Shown piece after piece: positions 1 to 8,360 of a stretch of 64,000 nucleotides of DNA. Numbering within the stretch: position 1 is the first letter of the stretch; every line of letters begins with the position of its first letter. Both the position numbers and the translations under genes were made by a program. The notes below the pieces were generated by a model. That model was given only the letters and a program-made list of their open reading frames with translations, made no database searches and was not told where the DNA came from. Source of the stretch: Ferruginibacter paludis (lineage in GTDB: Bacteria; Bacteroidota; Bacteroidia; Chitinophagales; Chitinophagaceae); NCBI RefSeq assembly GCF_030409685.1, contig NZ_JAUFQJ010000003.1:1-64000 (forward strand), given 5' to 3'.

Positions 1-302
1 GGTCATTTACCGGTGCTGCAAACTATAACAACGCAAGTGGTACTGTTAATGATGTGATCGCTAAAGCTGATCCTACCGTTACTGTTACTCCTTACAGTGT
101 GACCTACGATGGCAATGCTCATACAGCTACTTACACCATCACTGGTGTGAATAGTGAATCAGGTGCAACTGTCGGAACAATCAATGTATCTGGCACTACG
201 CATACCAATGCAGGAACGTACAATAATGATCCGTGGTCATTTACCGGTGCTGCAAACTATAACAACACAAGTGGTAATGTTAATGATGCGATCGCTAAAG
301 CA
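1..302 (+). repeat. Tandem MBG-unit coding repeat, 234-bp period
   Basis: Bases 1-67 and 235-301 are nearly identical (a handful of substitutions over 67 bases), giving a 78-codon repeat period. The array probably continues to the left of the window. Confidence 0.85.
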
Positions 303-1646
303 AACACCAGTATTATAGCTGCTAATGCAAGTGGTACAACAGGTGGAACTACTACCCTTAAGGCTACATTAAAAGATGTTTCAAATAATCTTTTCTTAAG
401 TGGCAAAACCGTAACATTTAAAGTTAATGGTAGCACGGTTGGTACCGGAACAACAGACATTAATGGTGTTGCAAGCTTAACATTTAATGTTTGCGTCACT
501 AATGGAGCTACAATTCAGGCAAGCTTTACTGAAGAATCAAATTACCTGGGTTCAGGTTCTAATACTGCTACATTATCTGTAACTGCTGCACCGACATATG
601 TATGGTCAGGCACTAATGTTAATGGAACGCCTCAACAACTTCCCGCAAGCGGAGGTGTTACAATTACACCGACAGTGACATTTACCGGAGTGACATTGAC
701 AAACGTAACTGTCAACTGGGATGATAATACAAGTTCTGCTGTAATGGTTGGTCCTTACACAAACTTAATTTCACTTGGTTCACATAATTATAGTACTCCT
801 GGGGTTTATGCTCCTAAAATTACCGGCACCGATGCCTGTGGTAATAGTATTACAAATATGTTCCAATACATTGTTATTTACGATCCAAACGGTGGTTTTG
901 TAACAGGTGGCGGATGGATCAATTCTCCTGCAGGTGCTTACATAGCTAACCCTACATTAACTGGTAAAGCTAATTTTGGATTTGTTGCAAAGTATAGAAA
1001 AGGTTCTACTACAATTGTAGATGGAGAAACTGAATTCCAGTTCCAGGCAGGTAACCTTAAATTCAATAGTTCCTCTTATACAGACATGTCTTTGGTAATT
1101 GGTGGAGCAAAGGCTAGTTACAAGGGATCGGGAACAATTAATGGTACTGGCAGTTACAAGTTTATGCTGACTGCAATTGATGGTGATGTAACTAATGGAG
1201 GAGGCCAGGATAAAATAAGAATGAAAATTACTGATCTTGCGGGAGTTACTGTCTATGATAACCTGGTAGGTGGTGGTGGTGATAATCTTGATCCAACCAC
1301 TGTGATAGGCGGCGGATCAATTGTGATACATAGCACTTCAAAAAGCGCAAGAACCATGGAAGTGGCTGCACCGGCTTTGATAGAATCTTTGGCAACCAAA
1401 TTCACAGCCAAAGTGTTACCAAACCCATCCCACAATCAGTTTACCTTCTTATTTAGTTCTCCATCTAAAGAAGTGATAAAAATGAATGTGCTTGATTACA
1501 ATGGCCGATTGATCGAACAAAGCAAGAACATTTCTCCAACACAATCATTGCAGATTGGCCAGCAATACAGGCCTGGAGTTTACTACGCTGAGTTCATACA
1601 AGGATCCGAAAAAATACTAATCAAACTGATTAAAGAAGCTAATTAA
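1..1646 (+). CDS. T9SS-secreted MBG/Ig-like domain protein, 5'-truncated by window edge
   Basis: The frame is open from base 3, so the true start lies left of the window; the GTG at 54 is internal. What is visible: one complete MBG-type unit (motifs VTYDGNAHTATYTI and FTGAANYNN) preceded by the tail of an earlier unit, with a period of 234 bp (78 residues). An Ig-like domain follows (about nt 300-580, motif TVTFKVNGSTVGTG), then a PKD-like segment (about 600-880), a domain opening with GGFVTGGGWI (about 890-1330), and a C-terminal sorting domain (about 1400-1643, LPNPSHNQFTFLF to KILIKLIKEAN). The last domain is the standard type A T9SS signal, so the protein should be exported across the outer membrane and anchored or released. 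Such repeat proteins are usually adhesins or surface-layer proteins; no enzymatic domain is seen in this part. Confidence 0.9.
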   Translation, partial: SFTGAANYNNASGTVNDVIAKADPTVTVTPYSVTYDGNAHTATYTITGVNSESGATVGTINVSGTTHTNAGTYNNDPWSFTGAANYNNTSGNVNDAIAKANTSIIAANASGTTGGTTTLKATLKDVSNNLFLSGKTVTFKVNGSTVGTGTTDINGVASLTFNVCVTNGATIQASFTEESNYLGSGSNTATLSVTAAPTYVWSGTNVNGTPQQLPASGGVTITPTVTFTGVTLTNVTVNWDDNTSSAVMVGPYTNLISLGSHNYSTPGVYAPKITGTDACGNSITNMFQYIVIYDPNGGFVTGGGWINSPAGAYIANPTLTGKANFGFVAKYRKGSTTIVDGETEFQFQAGNLKFNSSSYTDMSLVIGGAKASYKGSGTINGTGSYKFMLTAIDGDVTNGGGQDKIRMKITDLAGVTVYDNLVGGGGDNLDPTTVIGGGSIVIHSTSKSARTMEVAAPALIESLATKFTAKVLPNPSHNQFTFLFSSPSKEVIKMNVLDYNGRLIEQSKNISPTQSLQIGQQYRPGVYYAEFIQGSEKILIKLIKEAN

Positions 1647-1666
1647 ATTTAAAAAAATCAGTTGAT

Positions 1667-1696
1667 AAGGTGGCCTTTTACGGGCCACCTTTTTTA
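1667..1696 (+). terminator. Rho-independent terminator after the T9SS protein gene
   Basis: AAGGTGGCC (1667-1675) pairs perfectly with GGCCACCTT (1683-1691) around a 7-nt loop and runs into a T-tract. It lies 21 nt after the TAA stop. Confidence 0.9.
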
Positions 1697-1911
1697 TTAT
1701 CAACTTATTCGCTGTACATTGAACAAGCTTGCAACTTTAGCAAAAGGTCAATATATCTCGGTCGACACAATTTCGCAGTTGAAAAAATTAACTAATTTAT
1801 TTATCAACCAAAACAATATTTCATTTATTTATATTGTTTAAGCCCCGTGCAGTATTAAACGATGAAAATGCATTTTTTGTCGACCTCCCATTCCATTTAT
1901 TCGTTTTGTTA

Positions 1912-1945
1912 TTGGTACGGGTGTTTAACAAAAGCTATACATTTG
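1912..1945 (+). promoter_or_regulatory. Candidate Bacteroidota promoter for the 1975 gene
   Basis: A TACATTTG box (1938-1945) fits the Bacteroidota -7 consensus TAnnTTTG. A TTG at 1912-1914 lies 23 nt upstream, slightly longer than the usual 19-21. The box ends 29 nt before the ATG at 1975, which supports that start over the upstream TTG. Confidence 0.45.
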
Positions 1946-1974
1946 CACTTAAAATATTTATAATATACATATCT

Positions 1975-3015
1975 ATGAAAAAAGAGGCTTTGGTATTGCC
2001 GTTGGGCATTTTTTCCTTATTTCTTGCATTGAGCAACAGCGCCTGCAATCAACCCGACGCAAAGGCTGCCGCAACAAAGGACTCAGCAACAACAGCAACT
2101 GCCACGGTGAGCACCGTAAAACCGGTCCCAACCGTATTGGATACAGCAGATTACGACAAAAAAATGCTGGCATTGAGTAATCATGATACTACTGGTAAGT
2201 GGCCGGCAAAAGCAGCCTATCCCCTGCCCGGCGCTGTATTACCCTATAACAGGATTGTGTCTTTCTACGGCAACCTGTATTCTAAAAAAATGGGTATCCT
2301 TGGCCAGATTCCACATGATTCCATGATTGCCCAGTTACTGCATGAAGTAGCCAGGTTTCAGGCTGCAGATACTACCGTTCCTGTAATTCCCGCTTTGCAT
2401 TATATTACCACTACGGCCCAGGCTGCTGCCGGCAAAGATGGCATGCACCGTTACCGCATGCCGGGAAACCAGATAGACACCATGATTAGCTGGGCCAAGC
2501 CTATCAATGCGCTGGTATTTGTTGATATCCAGGTAGGACATAGCACTGTAAAAAATGAAGTACCTTGGCTGGAGCCTTATTTAAAGTTGCCGAATGTGCA
2601 TCTTGGAATTGACCCTGAATTTTCTATGAAACACGGAGAAGTTCCGGGCAGAAAAATAGGCACTTTTACGGCGGAAGACATCAACGACGCCGTGGATTTT
2701 CTGACTGATGTAGTTCGTAAAAATCACCTGACCCCCAAGATATTAATTGTACATCGCTTTACACAGGGCATGGTGACAGGATACGAAAGAATTAAAACCA
2801 CACCAGAAGTACAGGTGGTAATGGATATGGACGGGTTCGGTGATAAAATTTTAAAGCGCTCTACTTACCTGCGTTATATTTATAGGGAGCCTGTACAATT
2901 TACAGGGTTTAAATTATTTTATAAAAATGATACCAAACCCGGCACCACCGGCATGTATACGCCCGAAGAGTTGATGAAGTTTGTACCAAAACCAATTTAC
3001 ATCCAATTCCAGTAA
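1975..3015 (+). CDS. Conserved hypothetical lipoprotein, 346 aa
   Basis: The chosen ATG at 1975 gives a lipoprotein signal (MKKEALVLPLGIFSLFLAL, then SNSAC), followed by a low-complexity Ala/Thr linker typical of a tether. The mature part has motifs such as ALVFVDIQVGHS, LGIDPEFSM and ILIVHRFT: beta-strands ending in acidic or His residues, which suggests a TIM-barrel or glycoside-hydrolase-like fold. No family is recognised with certainty. It lies 20 nt upstream of, and in the same direction as, a polysaccharide deacetylase lipoprotein, so the two are probably co-transcribed and may act together on an envelope or extracellular glycan. That last point is inference. Confidence 0.75.
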   Translation: MKKEALVLPLGIFSLFLALSNSACNQPDAKAAATKDSATTATATVSTVKPVPTVLDTADYDKKMLALSNHDTTGKWPAKAAYPLPGAVLPYNRIVSFYGNLYSKKMGILGQIPHDSMIAQLLHEVARFQAADTTVPVIPALHYITTTAQAAAGKDGMHRYRMPGNQIDTMISWAKPINALVFVDIQVGHSTVKNEVPWLEPYLKLPNVHLGIDPEFSMKHGEVPGRKIGTFTAEDINDAVDFLTDVVRKNHLTPKILIVHRFTQGMVTGYERIKTTPEVQVVMDMDGFGDKILKRSTYLRYIYREPVQFTGFKLFYKNDTKPGTTGMYTPEELMKFVPKPIYIQFQ

Positions 3016-3035
3016 TCGTTCCAATTCCCCGAAAA

Positions 3036-3896
3036 ATGAAATATATTTCTTTTAAACATTGTTTAATTATTTGCCTGATAGCCAGCTGCCAGGCTGCACC
3101 TCAAAAGGAAAAGACTGCGACAACAACTGCCAGTTCAGTTGATTCTTCAGTAAAAGTTGTTGCCGCTCCACAGGCCACAGCAGCCAGTTTGCAGGAAATG
3201 CTTGCTAAAAAAGAAGTGCCGGTTTTATGCTATCATCATATCCGGGAAGCAAAGGCCGGACAGAGCGAATCTATGAAGAGTTATTCTGTTTCGCCTGCCC
3301 AGTTTGCAGAACAAATGAAGGCTTTACACGACAGTGGCTACCAGACGGTGTTGCCAGACCAGTTGTACGAATACCTGGTGCACAATGGCCCAATGCCTGC
3401 AAAACCTGTGATGCTGACTTACGATGATACGGACGAAGAACAATACAGTATTGCGGTACCTGAAATGAATAAATACGGATTTAAAGGGGTTTACTTTATC
3501 ATGACGATCTCTATCAACCGCCCCCGTTATATGAGTAAGGAACAAATCAAGACTTTGTCTGACAGCGGCCATGCCATTGAATCTCATACCTGGGATCATC
3601 ACATGGTAACCAAATACACGCCCGCTGACTGGGATATGCAGTTAAGTAAGCCGGAAAAAACCCTGAATGATATAACCGGGAAGAAACCAACCTATTTTGC
3701 ATATCCGTTTGGCTTGTGGAACCAGGCGGCAATTCCGGAATTAAAAAGCCATGGCTACAAAATGGCCTTCATTTTGTCTACTAAAAGAGATACAACAGAA
3801 CCCTTGTACACCATTCGCAGAATGATTGTACCAGGCCAATGGTCAACCAAAGGTATGATGAGTGCTATGAAGTCTACTTTTGGTAAAAAAGGATAG
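3036..3896 (+). CDS. Polysaccharide deacetylase family lipoprotein
   Basis: A 286-residue protein of the carbohydrate esterase 4 (NodB-homology) type, predicted to remove N-acetyl groups from a polysaccharide outside the cytoplasm. The N-terminus is a short lipoprotein signal ending LIASC. NodB motifs in order: PVLCYHHI; MLTYDDTDEEQY, which keeps the two acidic residues of the usual TFDDG but replaces Gly by Thr; SHTWDHH, the metal-binding H-x3-H motif; and FAYPFG. The family assignment is secure, the substrate unknown. It is the second gene of a probable two-gene unit with the hypothetical lipoprotein upstream and ends at a strong bidirectional hairpin. Confidence 0.9.
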   Translation: MKYISFKHCLIICLIASCQAAPQKEKTATTTASSVDSSVKVVAAPQATAASLQEMLAKKEVPVLCYHHIREAKAGQSESMKSYSVSPAQFAEQMKALHDSGYQTVLPDQLYEYLVHNGPMPAKPVMLTYDDTDEEQYSIAVPEMNKYGFKGVYFIMTISINRPRYMSKEQIKTLSDSGHAIESHTWDHHMVTKYTPADWDMQLSKPEKTLNDITGKKPTYFAYPFGLWNQAAIPELKSHGYKMAFILSTKRDTTEPLYTIRRMIVPGQWSTKGMMSAMKSTFGKKG

Positions 3897-3925
3897 TAGT
3901 ATTCACAAGCAACTTATCTGTATAA

Positions 3926-3970
3926 TGCAAGGGCCTGTTTAATTCGATTAAACAGGCCCTTGCATTTATT
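3926..3970. terminator. Bidirectional terminator between convergent genes
   Basis: A perfect 18-bp stem (3926-3943 with 3947-3964) around a 3-nt loop (tcg), with T-rich sequence on the right and A-rich on the left. It separates the plus-strand deacetylase gene from the minus-strand DJ-1/PfpI gene and can serve both. Confidence 0.9.
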
Positions 3971-3996
3971 TTACCTTGCATTTAAAAAGAAGATAA

Positions 3997-4680
3997 TTAC
4001 TTATCCAGCAACTGTAATAACTTTTCCGCTACCAATTCAGACGAGGCCGGGTTTTGGCCGGTAATTAAAAGTCCGTCCTGTATGGCATACGGCTGCCAGT
4101 TGGCTACTTTACTATATTCGCCGCCTTTTTCTTTCAGCATATCCTCTACTAAAAAAGGTACTACCTTGGTCAGTTGTACAGCTTCCTCTTCTTCATTGGT
4201 AAAGCCAGTTACCTTTTTCCCTTTTACCAGTGGTTCACCAAGCGTATTTTTTGCGTGCTGCAACACCCCCGGTGCATGACAAACCGTTGCTACCGGCTTG
4301 TTGTTTCTATAAAAAGACTCTATCAGGTGAATTGAATTTTTATCATTGGCAAGATCCCATAGCGGTCCATGACCCCCGGGATAAAATATCGCATCAAACG
4401 CTTCCTCCTTCATCAGCGAAAGCATGCTTGTGTGCGCCAGCTTTTGCTGCGCTTCCGTATCTGATTTAAATCGCAACGTTGCGGGCGTATCGTTGCCCGG
4501 CCCTTCACTTTTGGGATCAATTGGCGGCTGTCCTCCTTTAGGCGATGCCAGTGTAATCTGAACACCGTTGTCTAAAAGTTTGTAATACGGTGCTGCAAAT
4601 TCTTCTATCCAAAAACCAGTTTTCTCTCCTGTATTTCCCAACTCATCATGGCTGGTTAAAACAAATAATACTTTCTTCAT
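3997..4680 (-). CDS. Type 1 glutamine amidotransferase domain protein (DJ-1/PfpI, Hsp31-like)
   Basis: 227 residues, full length for the Hsp31/YhbO-like branch of the DJ-1/PfpI superfamily. The nucleophile elbow is ATVCHAPGVL with Cys134 and His135; the acidic partner is in GFWIEEFAAPY (Glu26/27); the oxyanion segment is YPGGHGPLWDL (100-110). Members act as glyoxalase III, protein deglycase-like or chaperone proteins against carbonyl stress; the exact activity cannot be told from sequence. The gene stands alone on the minus strand. Confidence 0.92.
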   Translation of the reverse strand: MKKVLFVLTSHDELGNTGEKTGFWIEEFAAPYYKLLDNGVQITLASPKGGQPPIDPKSEGPGNDTPATLRFKSDTEAQQKLAHTSMLSLMKEEAFDAIFYPGGHGPLWDLANDKNSIHLIESFYRNNKPVATVCHAPGVLQHAKNTLGEPLVKGKKVTGFTNEEEEAVQLTKVVPFLVEDMLKEKGGEYSKVANWQPYAIQDGLLITGQNPASSELVAEKLLQLLDK

Positions 4681-4901
4681 TTAATAATTTTTTGTGATTG
4701 ATAATTCATTTTACAATTCGGGGATATAGCCAAAATAACATTTCGTTTTCTTCCGGAAGCTATAAATACGGCTTGAATACGATATGTTTTTAACAAGCAA
4801 CCGGGCAAAATGTTTTGTGGGCCCATAAACGGTATGCGATTACCAGGCCAAATCTGTTAGCGTACATTGTGAAAGAGTTAATTTAAGAAGGAATACCAGC
4901 C

Positions 4902-5915
4902 TCAGTAAGCAAAATAAATTTCCGTAGCTCCGTAACCGTAGAGATGGTTGTACTGATTTACGAAGGATTTTACTTCCTTTTTTGTTTTTAAGATAGCATG
5001 AATTTCGTCTCTTAATTTGCCCACCCCCACACCATGAATAATGGTTAACGTAGGTTGAAAATGCGACACGGCCAATTCGTAAAAATGCTCAAAAGTTTTT
5101 AACTGCAGGGTTAGTATCTCAAAGTTGCTCAGGTGTTTCCAGCTATCTGTTAATTTTTCTATGTGCAGATCAACCACCGTTCTTGCAGGGGGCAGTAACT
5201 CCTTCACTCTTGATAAATCGTATACTCTATACCCGGCGTTGCCGAGCTTGTTGATATCTACTTTTTCTTCTTCTACCTTATCGGGAAAACGGTCAAAAAG
5301 CGGGTATAAAAAGCTGGCTTCGTTTTTTAATTTTATTTCCTCAATTTTTTTAAAAATCTGTTTTGCTTTTAGTTTTAAAGAAGTCTCATAATAAGGTGCT
5401 TTCTTTTTATCGGGATTGGAGAGCGTGAACTCCACATCAAAACGCGGATTGTCACTCAGATCGTCAAAGTTAATATCGTGTAAATAAAATTCATGCAGTG
5501 GTTCGATGGTATTGGCCAGGTCAAAGCTGCTTTCGCCATTAAACAGCAAATTGTATTTAAATCCAAACGAAGAAGTGGTTTGATTAACAAGATAAATTTT
5601 TAATTTCTCTACGACATCATCATCAAAAACGTCCTTATCAAAAACAGGCACAAAACAAATAAACATGCCTTCATCCTTTTTATCTCTTGCTACACCTTTT
5701 TCTTTAGGCAGGTTATCCACATATATTTTCTTTTTTTCGACTATTTTTTTTTGAGAAAACATATTAAAGTAAGGAAAATCAATTTGGTCCATATAGGCCG
5801 GAAAGCGAACACCTTTTACTTCAATCATTACCATTTTTTCATTCATAATTTCTACCACCTTACCCTCTTCATTGGTAAGCAGCACAATTATTTTATCTCC
5901 TATTTCGTATTTCAT
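4902..5915 (-). CDS. DUF2027 / Smr-domain protein
   Basis: 337 residues. The N-terminal ~55 residues form a small beta domain (YEIGDKIIVLL, GKVVEIMNEKM), the middle is the DUF2027-type region seen in Bacteroidota, and the C-terminal ~95 residues are an Smr (MutS2 C-terminal) domain with VVDLHIEKL and the HGVGVGKLR loop. Smr domains bind or cut nucleic acids, and the Bacteroidota proteins of this architecture are not characterised in detail. It is the last host gene before the genomic island. Confidence 0.88.
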   Translation of the reverse strand: MKYEIGDKIIVLLTNEEGKVVEIMNEKMVMIEVKGVRFPAYMDQIDFPYFNMFSQKKIVEKKKIYVDNLPKEKGVARDKKDEGMFICFVPVFDKDVFDDDVVEKLKIYLVNQTTSSFGFKYNLLFNGESSFDLANTIEPLHEFYLHDINFDDLSDNPRFDVEFTLSNPDKKKAPYYETSLKLKAKQIFKKIEEIKLKNEASFLYPLFDRFPDKVEEEKVDINKLGNAGYRVYDLSRVKELLPPARTVVDLHIEKLTDSWKHLSNFEILTLQLKTFEHFYELAVSHFQPTLTIIHGVGVGKLRDEIHAILKTKKEVKSFVNQYNHLYGYGATEIYFAY

Positions 5916-6165
5916 TGCCCCTGGCTATTTAATAAGTATAGCGGCAAAGTTAGGTTAGTTTGTGAGGCAAAAAATTAATGGAAAGCGAAAATGGGTAAAA
6001 GCATTTTAAAACAACTTACCCTGGTGAGAAGGTGTGCTTTACCATGACACTTCATTCGAATCAGTATATTTTTTACTTTTCTGCAGTAGCTACTTTACAA
6101 TTGAATCCAATTATTCAATATCAGCAGCCATATCTACACGTCAATAAAGTCGCCATAAAAATATA

Positions 6166-6196
6166 GTACAAGGGTGCGACGCCCGTGCAGCTCCAC
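6166..6196 (-). repeat. Left half of the island-split dispersed repeat (attL side)
   Basis: Read on the minus strand, 6166-6182 matches the conserved end of the repeat at 25411-25463 in 15 of 17 positions. The match continues on the far side of the island at 20434-20454. The last 11 bases (6186-6196) are the att core. Confidence 0.7.
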
Positions 6197-6220
6197 TAAA
6201 ATCAATACCAAATTATGCTA

Positions 6221-6255
6221 AAAGCCTGCAAACTCAATGTTTGCGGGCTTTTTTC
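6221..6255 (+). terminator. Terminator just inside the left island end
   Basis: AAAGCC-t-GCAAAC pairs with GTTTGC-g-GGCTTTTTT (a 13-bp stem with one G-T pair) and is followed by T-rich DNA. Its place directly after the att core fits an attachment site whose inner arm restores the terminator of an RNA gene target. Confidence 0.85.
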
Positions 6256-6291
6256 ATTTTAGGGAATCACCAAAACGTACAGGAAAAAGCA

Positions 6292-6316
6292 AATTTCTGG
6301 TGAGTGATTCGGTGAG
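6292..6316 (+). repeat. 25-nt repeat also present near the right island end
   Basis: It matches 20335-20359 in 24 of 25 positions (core TGGTGAGTGATTCGGTGAG) and contains two GGTGAG units 12 nt apart. Part of it (6296-6305) is inverted at 6338-6347. Being shared by both ends, it is a candidate arm-type integrase binding site. Confidence 0.6.
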
Positions 6317-6373
6317 TAGGATCAATGTTGCAACATTACTCACCAGACTTGCCCAAACTCACTGACAATCAAC

Positions 6374-6392
6374 ATGTTCAAAATTTGAACAT
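6374..6392. promoter_or_regulatory. Perfect 19-nt dyad upstream of the integrase promoter
   Basis: ATGTTCAAA-a-TTTGAACAT is a perfect 9-bp inverted repeat with a one-base centre, placed directly upstream of the -33 region of the integrase promoter. A second perfect palindrome of 14 nt lies at 6324-6337. Both could be operators or recombinase sites. Confidence 0.5.
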
Positions 6393-6393
6393 C

Positions 6394-6424
6394 TTGTCTT
6401 GCTTCTGCTGCAATGCTAATTTTG
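6394..6424 (+). promoter_or_regulatory. Promoter of the truncated integrase gene
   Basis: TTG at 6394-6396 and TAATTTTG at 6417-6424, separated by 20 nt, fit the Bacteroidota -33/-7 consensus. The ATG follows 22 nt later. Confidence 0.6.
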
Positions 6425-6446
6425 TTAACCTAAAATGAGTAAAATC

Positions 6447-6605
6447 ATGAAGACAAATTTTAGCATGCTTTTTTACCTGAAAAAGCAGAAAAACTACACA
6501 TCAGGTACAGCACCAATTTATTTAAGAATTACAGTAGATGGGCAACGTGCAGAATTAACTGCCAACAGGGAATGTGAGCCTGAGTGGAAAACCCACGCAA
6601 ATTGA
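6447..6605 (+). pseudogene. Tyrosine-recombinase (site-specific integrase) N-terminal fragment
   Basis: The ATG at 6447 opens 52 codons (MKTNFSMLFYLKKQKNYTSG... PIYLRITVDGQRAEL... CEPEWKTHAN) and then a stop formed at the edge of the IS element. This is the start of the arm-type DNA-binding domain of Bacteroidota integrases (usual length about 400 aa). The SAM-like core-binding and catalytic domains are absent, and no remnant of them appears on the other side of the IS (after 9264). The gene was therefore cut and the rest lost, not merely split. Confidence 0.8.
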
Positions 6606-6760
6606 CCCCCTTCCGCCAAAACAAACTGACCCCCTCCGGCCATTTTAAATTGACCCCCTGATACCGGCTGAAATTGACCCCCTAAATCGTTGAATAAAGA
6701 GCAGTTGTTTTTGTAGGATAATAATCGGTTGTTTTAACCAAAACAACGGGAGATTATTTT

Positions 6761-8317
6761 ATGTCCAACAAAACAATTGATATGTTTAAAATCAGGCAAA
6801 TATTGCGACTTTATTCAGAAGGAAGAGGCAGTAAGTTCATCAGCAAAACAACAGGTACGGCACGCAACACGGTAAAGAAATACCTTCTGCAGTTTGTAGA
6901 GTTGCGGCTTACCATTGAGCGGGTAGAAATCATGACTGACGGGGAGTTAGCCAAAGCCTTTTTGATTGTAAAGCCAAAAAAAGAAAGCAGCCGTGTAGTT
7001 GATCTGGAAGCGTTGTTACCAGAGCTGACAGCCAGGTTAAAGAAACGTGGTGTGACCAAGCAAATGGTTTATGCCGACTACATCCGGCAGTGCCCTGATG
7101 GGTACAAGCACTCCGCTTTCCTGGTGCGCCTCAATACATTCATGGGCATGAGTAAGCCATCTATGCGTGTGCCTCACAAGGCCGGCGATAAACTCTTTAT
7201 TGATTTTACCGGAAAGCGTTTACAGGTAGTAGATATAAGCACCGGCGAGGTACAGGATGTAGAAGTTTTTGTAGCCATCCTGGGCTGCAGCCAGCTCACT
7301 TATGTAACAGCAGTAGCCTCTCAAAAGAAGGATGATTTTATATTGGCCTGCGAGCGGGCGCTGCATTTTTATGGCGGTGTACCCGAAGCCATTGTTCCTG
7401 ATAATTTAAAATCCGCGGTAAAAAAAGCCGGGCGGTATGAGTCGGAACTCAATGATAGTTTTGCCGCATTTGCAGCCCATTACAACACGTATGTTTTTCC
7501 TGCAAGGGTTTATAAGCCTAAAGATAAAGCGCTGGTAGAAGGGGCTGTAAAAATAATCTACACCAGCATCTTTACTAAAATAGATGAAAAGGTATACAGC
7601 AGCTTAGAAACGCTCAATGAGGATATTTTAATTTACCTGCTGGCCCACAACAGTACATTGCTTACGGGCTGTGATTATAGCAGGTTGCAGCAGTTTGACG
7701 CACTGGAAAAAAATGTTTTAAAACCGCTGAACAAATATCCCTATGACCCCATGACCAGCAAAACTGCCACGGTCGGTAAAACAGGTTACGTTACCGTCGA
7801 TTACCGTTATTACAGTATACCCTATAAATTTATTGGTATAAAAATCAAACTGATGTACAACTGTACAAAGGTGGAAGCATTTAGCGAGCATGAATTAATT
7901 GCTGTTCATGTTCGTTATTTTGGCAAAGACAAATACATACAAAACGAAGACCACCTTGCCTCCTGGCACCGCTATCCTACGGAATGGAACCCTGAAAAAT
8001 TTATTGCCGATGCCGCATTGATTGGTGAAGTAGTAGTAGCCTACATTAAAAAAGTATTGTCCCGAAACGAGTATCCCGAAAAAAATTACAGAGCCTGCCA
8101 GGGCATCATCAATTATAAAAAACGGGTAGGCGAAACAAGGCTTATCAACGCCTGCAAAAGAGCCGATAGCTTTAACGTGTACAACTTTGGAATGATAGAA
8201 CGCATACTAAAATCAAAAGCAGATTTTATTCCATTGGAAGATGAACAAAAACCTTCGGGCGATGACACCTGCATGCCCGTGCACGACAATATCCGGGGAG
8301 AAGATTACTATCAATAA
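6761..8317 (+). CDS. istA: IS21-family transposase IstA
   Basis: 518 residues, full length. An N-terminal helix-turn-helix (about 8-42, MFKIRQILRLYSEGRG and ARNTVKKYL) is followed by an rve-type DDE catalytic core: Asp148 in LFIDFTGK, Asp214 in IVPDNLKSA and Glu260 in KALVEGAVK, then a C-terminal beta domain. IstA makes the strand cuts and joins at the element's ends, with IstB as ATP-dependent helper. The reading frame is intact, so the element may still be active. It lies 43 nt upstream of istB. Confidence 0.96.
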   Translation: MSNKTIDMFKIRQILRLYSEGRGSKFISKTTGTARNTVKKYLLQFVELRLTIERVEIMTDGELAKAFLIVKPKKESSRVVDLEALLPELTARLKKRGVTKQMVYADYIRQCPDGYKHSAFLVRLNTFMGMSKPSMRVPHKAGDKLFIDFTGKRLQVVDISTGEVQDVEVFVAILGCSQLTYVTAVASQKKDDFILACERALHFYGGVPEAIVPDNLKSAVKKAGRYESELNDSFAAFAAHYNTYVFPARVYKPKDKALVEGAVKIIYTSIFTKIDEKVYSSLETLNEDILIYLLAHNSTLLTGCDYSRLQQFDALEKNVLKPLNKYPYDPMTSKTATVGKTGYVTVDYRYYSIPYKFIGIKIKLMYNCTKVEAFSEHELIAVHVRYFGKDKYIQNEDHLASWHRYPTEWNPEKFIADAALIGEVVVAYIKKVLSRNEYPEKNYRACQGIINYKKRVGETRLINACKRADSFNVYNFGMIERILKSKADFIPLEDEQKPSGDDTCMPVHDNIRGEDYYQ

Positions 8318-8360
8318 AATCAAACCACTTCATTTATTAACCAGTTAAAAAAACACAGCA

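Larger units (their letters stand above)
1647..1974. other. Intergenic region, 328 bases
   Basis: It holds the terminator at 1667-1696 and a candidate promoter at 1912-1945. An in-frame TTG at 1834 extends the next reading frame upstream, but the residues it adds are not protein-like and would bury the lipoprotein signal. Nothing else is recognisable. Confidence 0.6.
5916..6446. other. Gene-free region at the left island junction
   Basis: 5916-6165 shows no gene on either strand. 6166-6196 is half of a dispersed repeat ending in the 11-bp att core. 6221-6255 is a terminator hairpin. 6292-6392 carries several dyads and repeats that look like integrase or repressor sites, and 6394-6424 is a promoter for the truncated integrase. 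Confidence 0.7.

Noticed and set aside
1834-1974. Upstream extension of the hypothetical lipoprotein from a TTG
   Set aside because: It would bury the lipoprotein signal and overlaps the likely promoter.
6166-6196. Possible tmRNA or tRNA gene 3' end at the left island border
   Set aside because: The bases before GCAGCTCCAC do not form a proper T-arm, no 5' acceptor (GGGGCTG) or tag reading frame exists upstream, and only about 280 bases are free. The sequence is better explained as half of the dispersed repeat.
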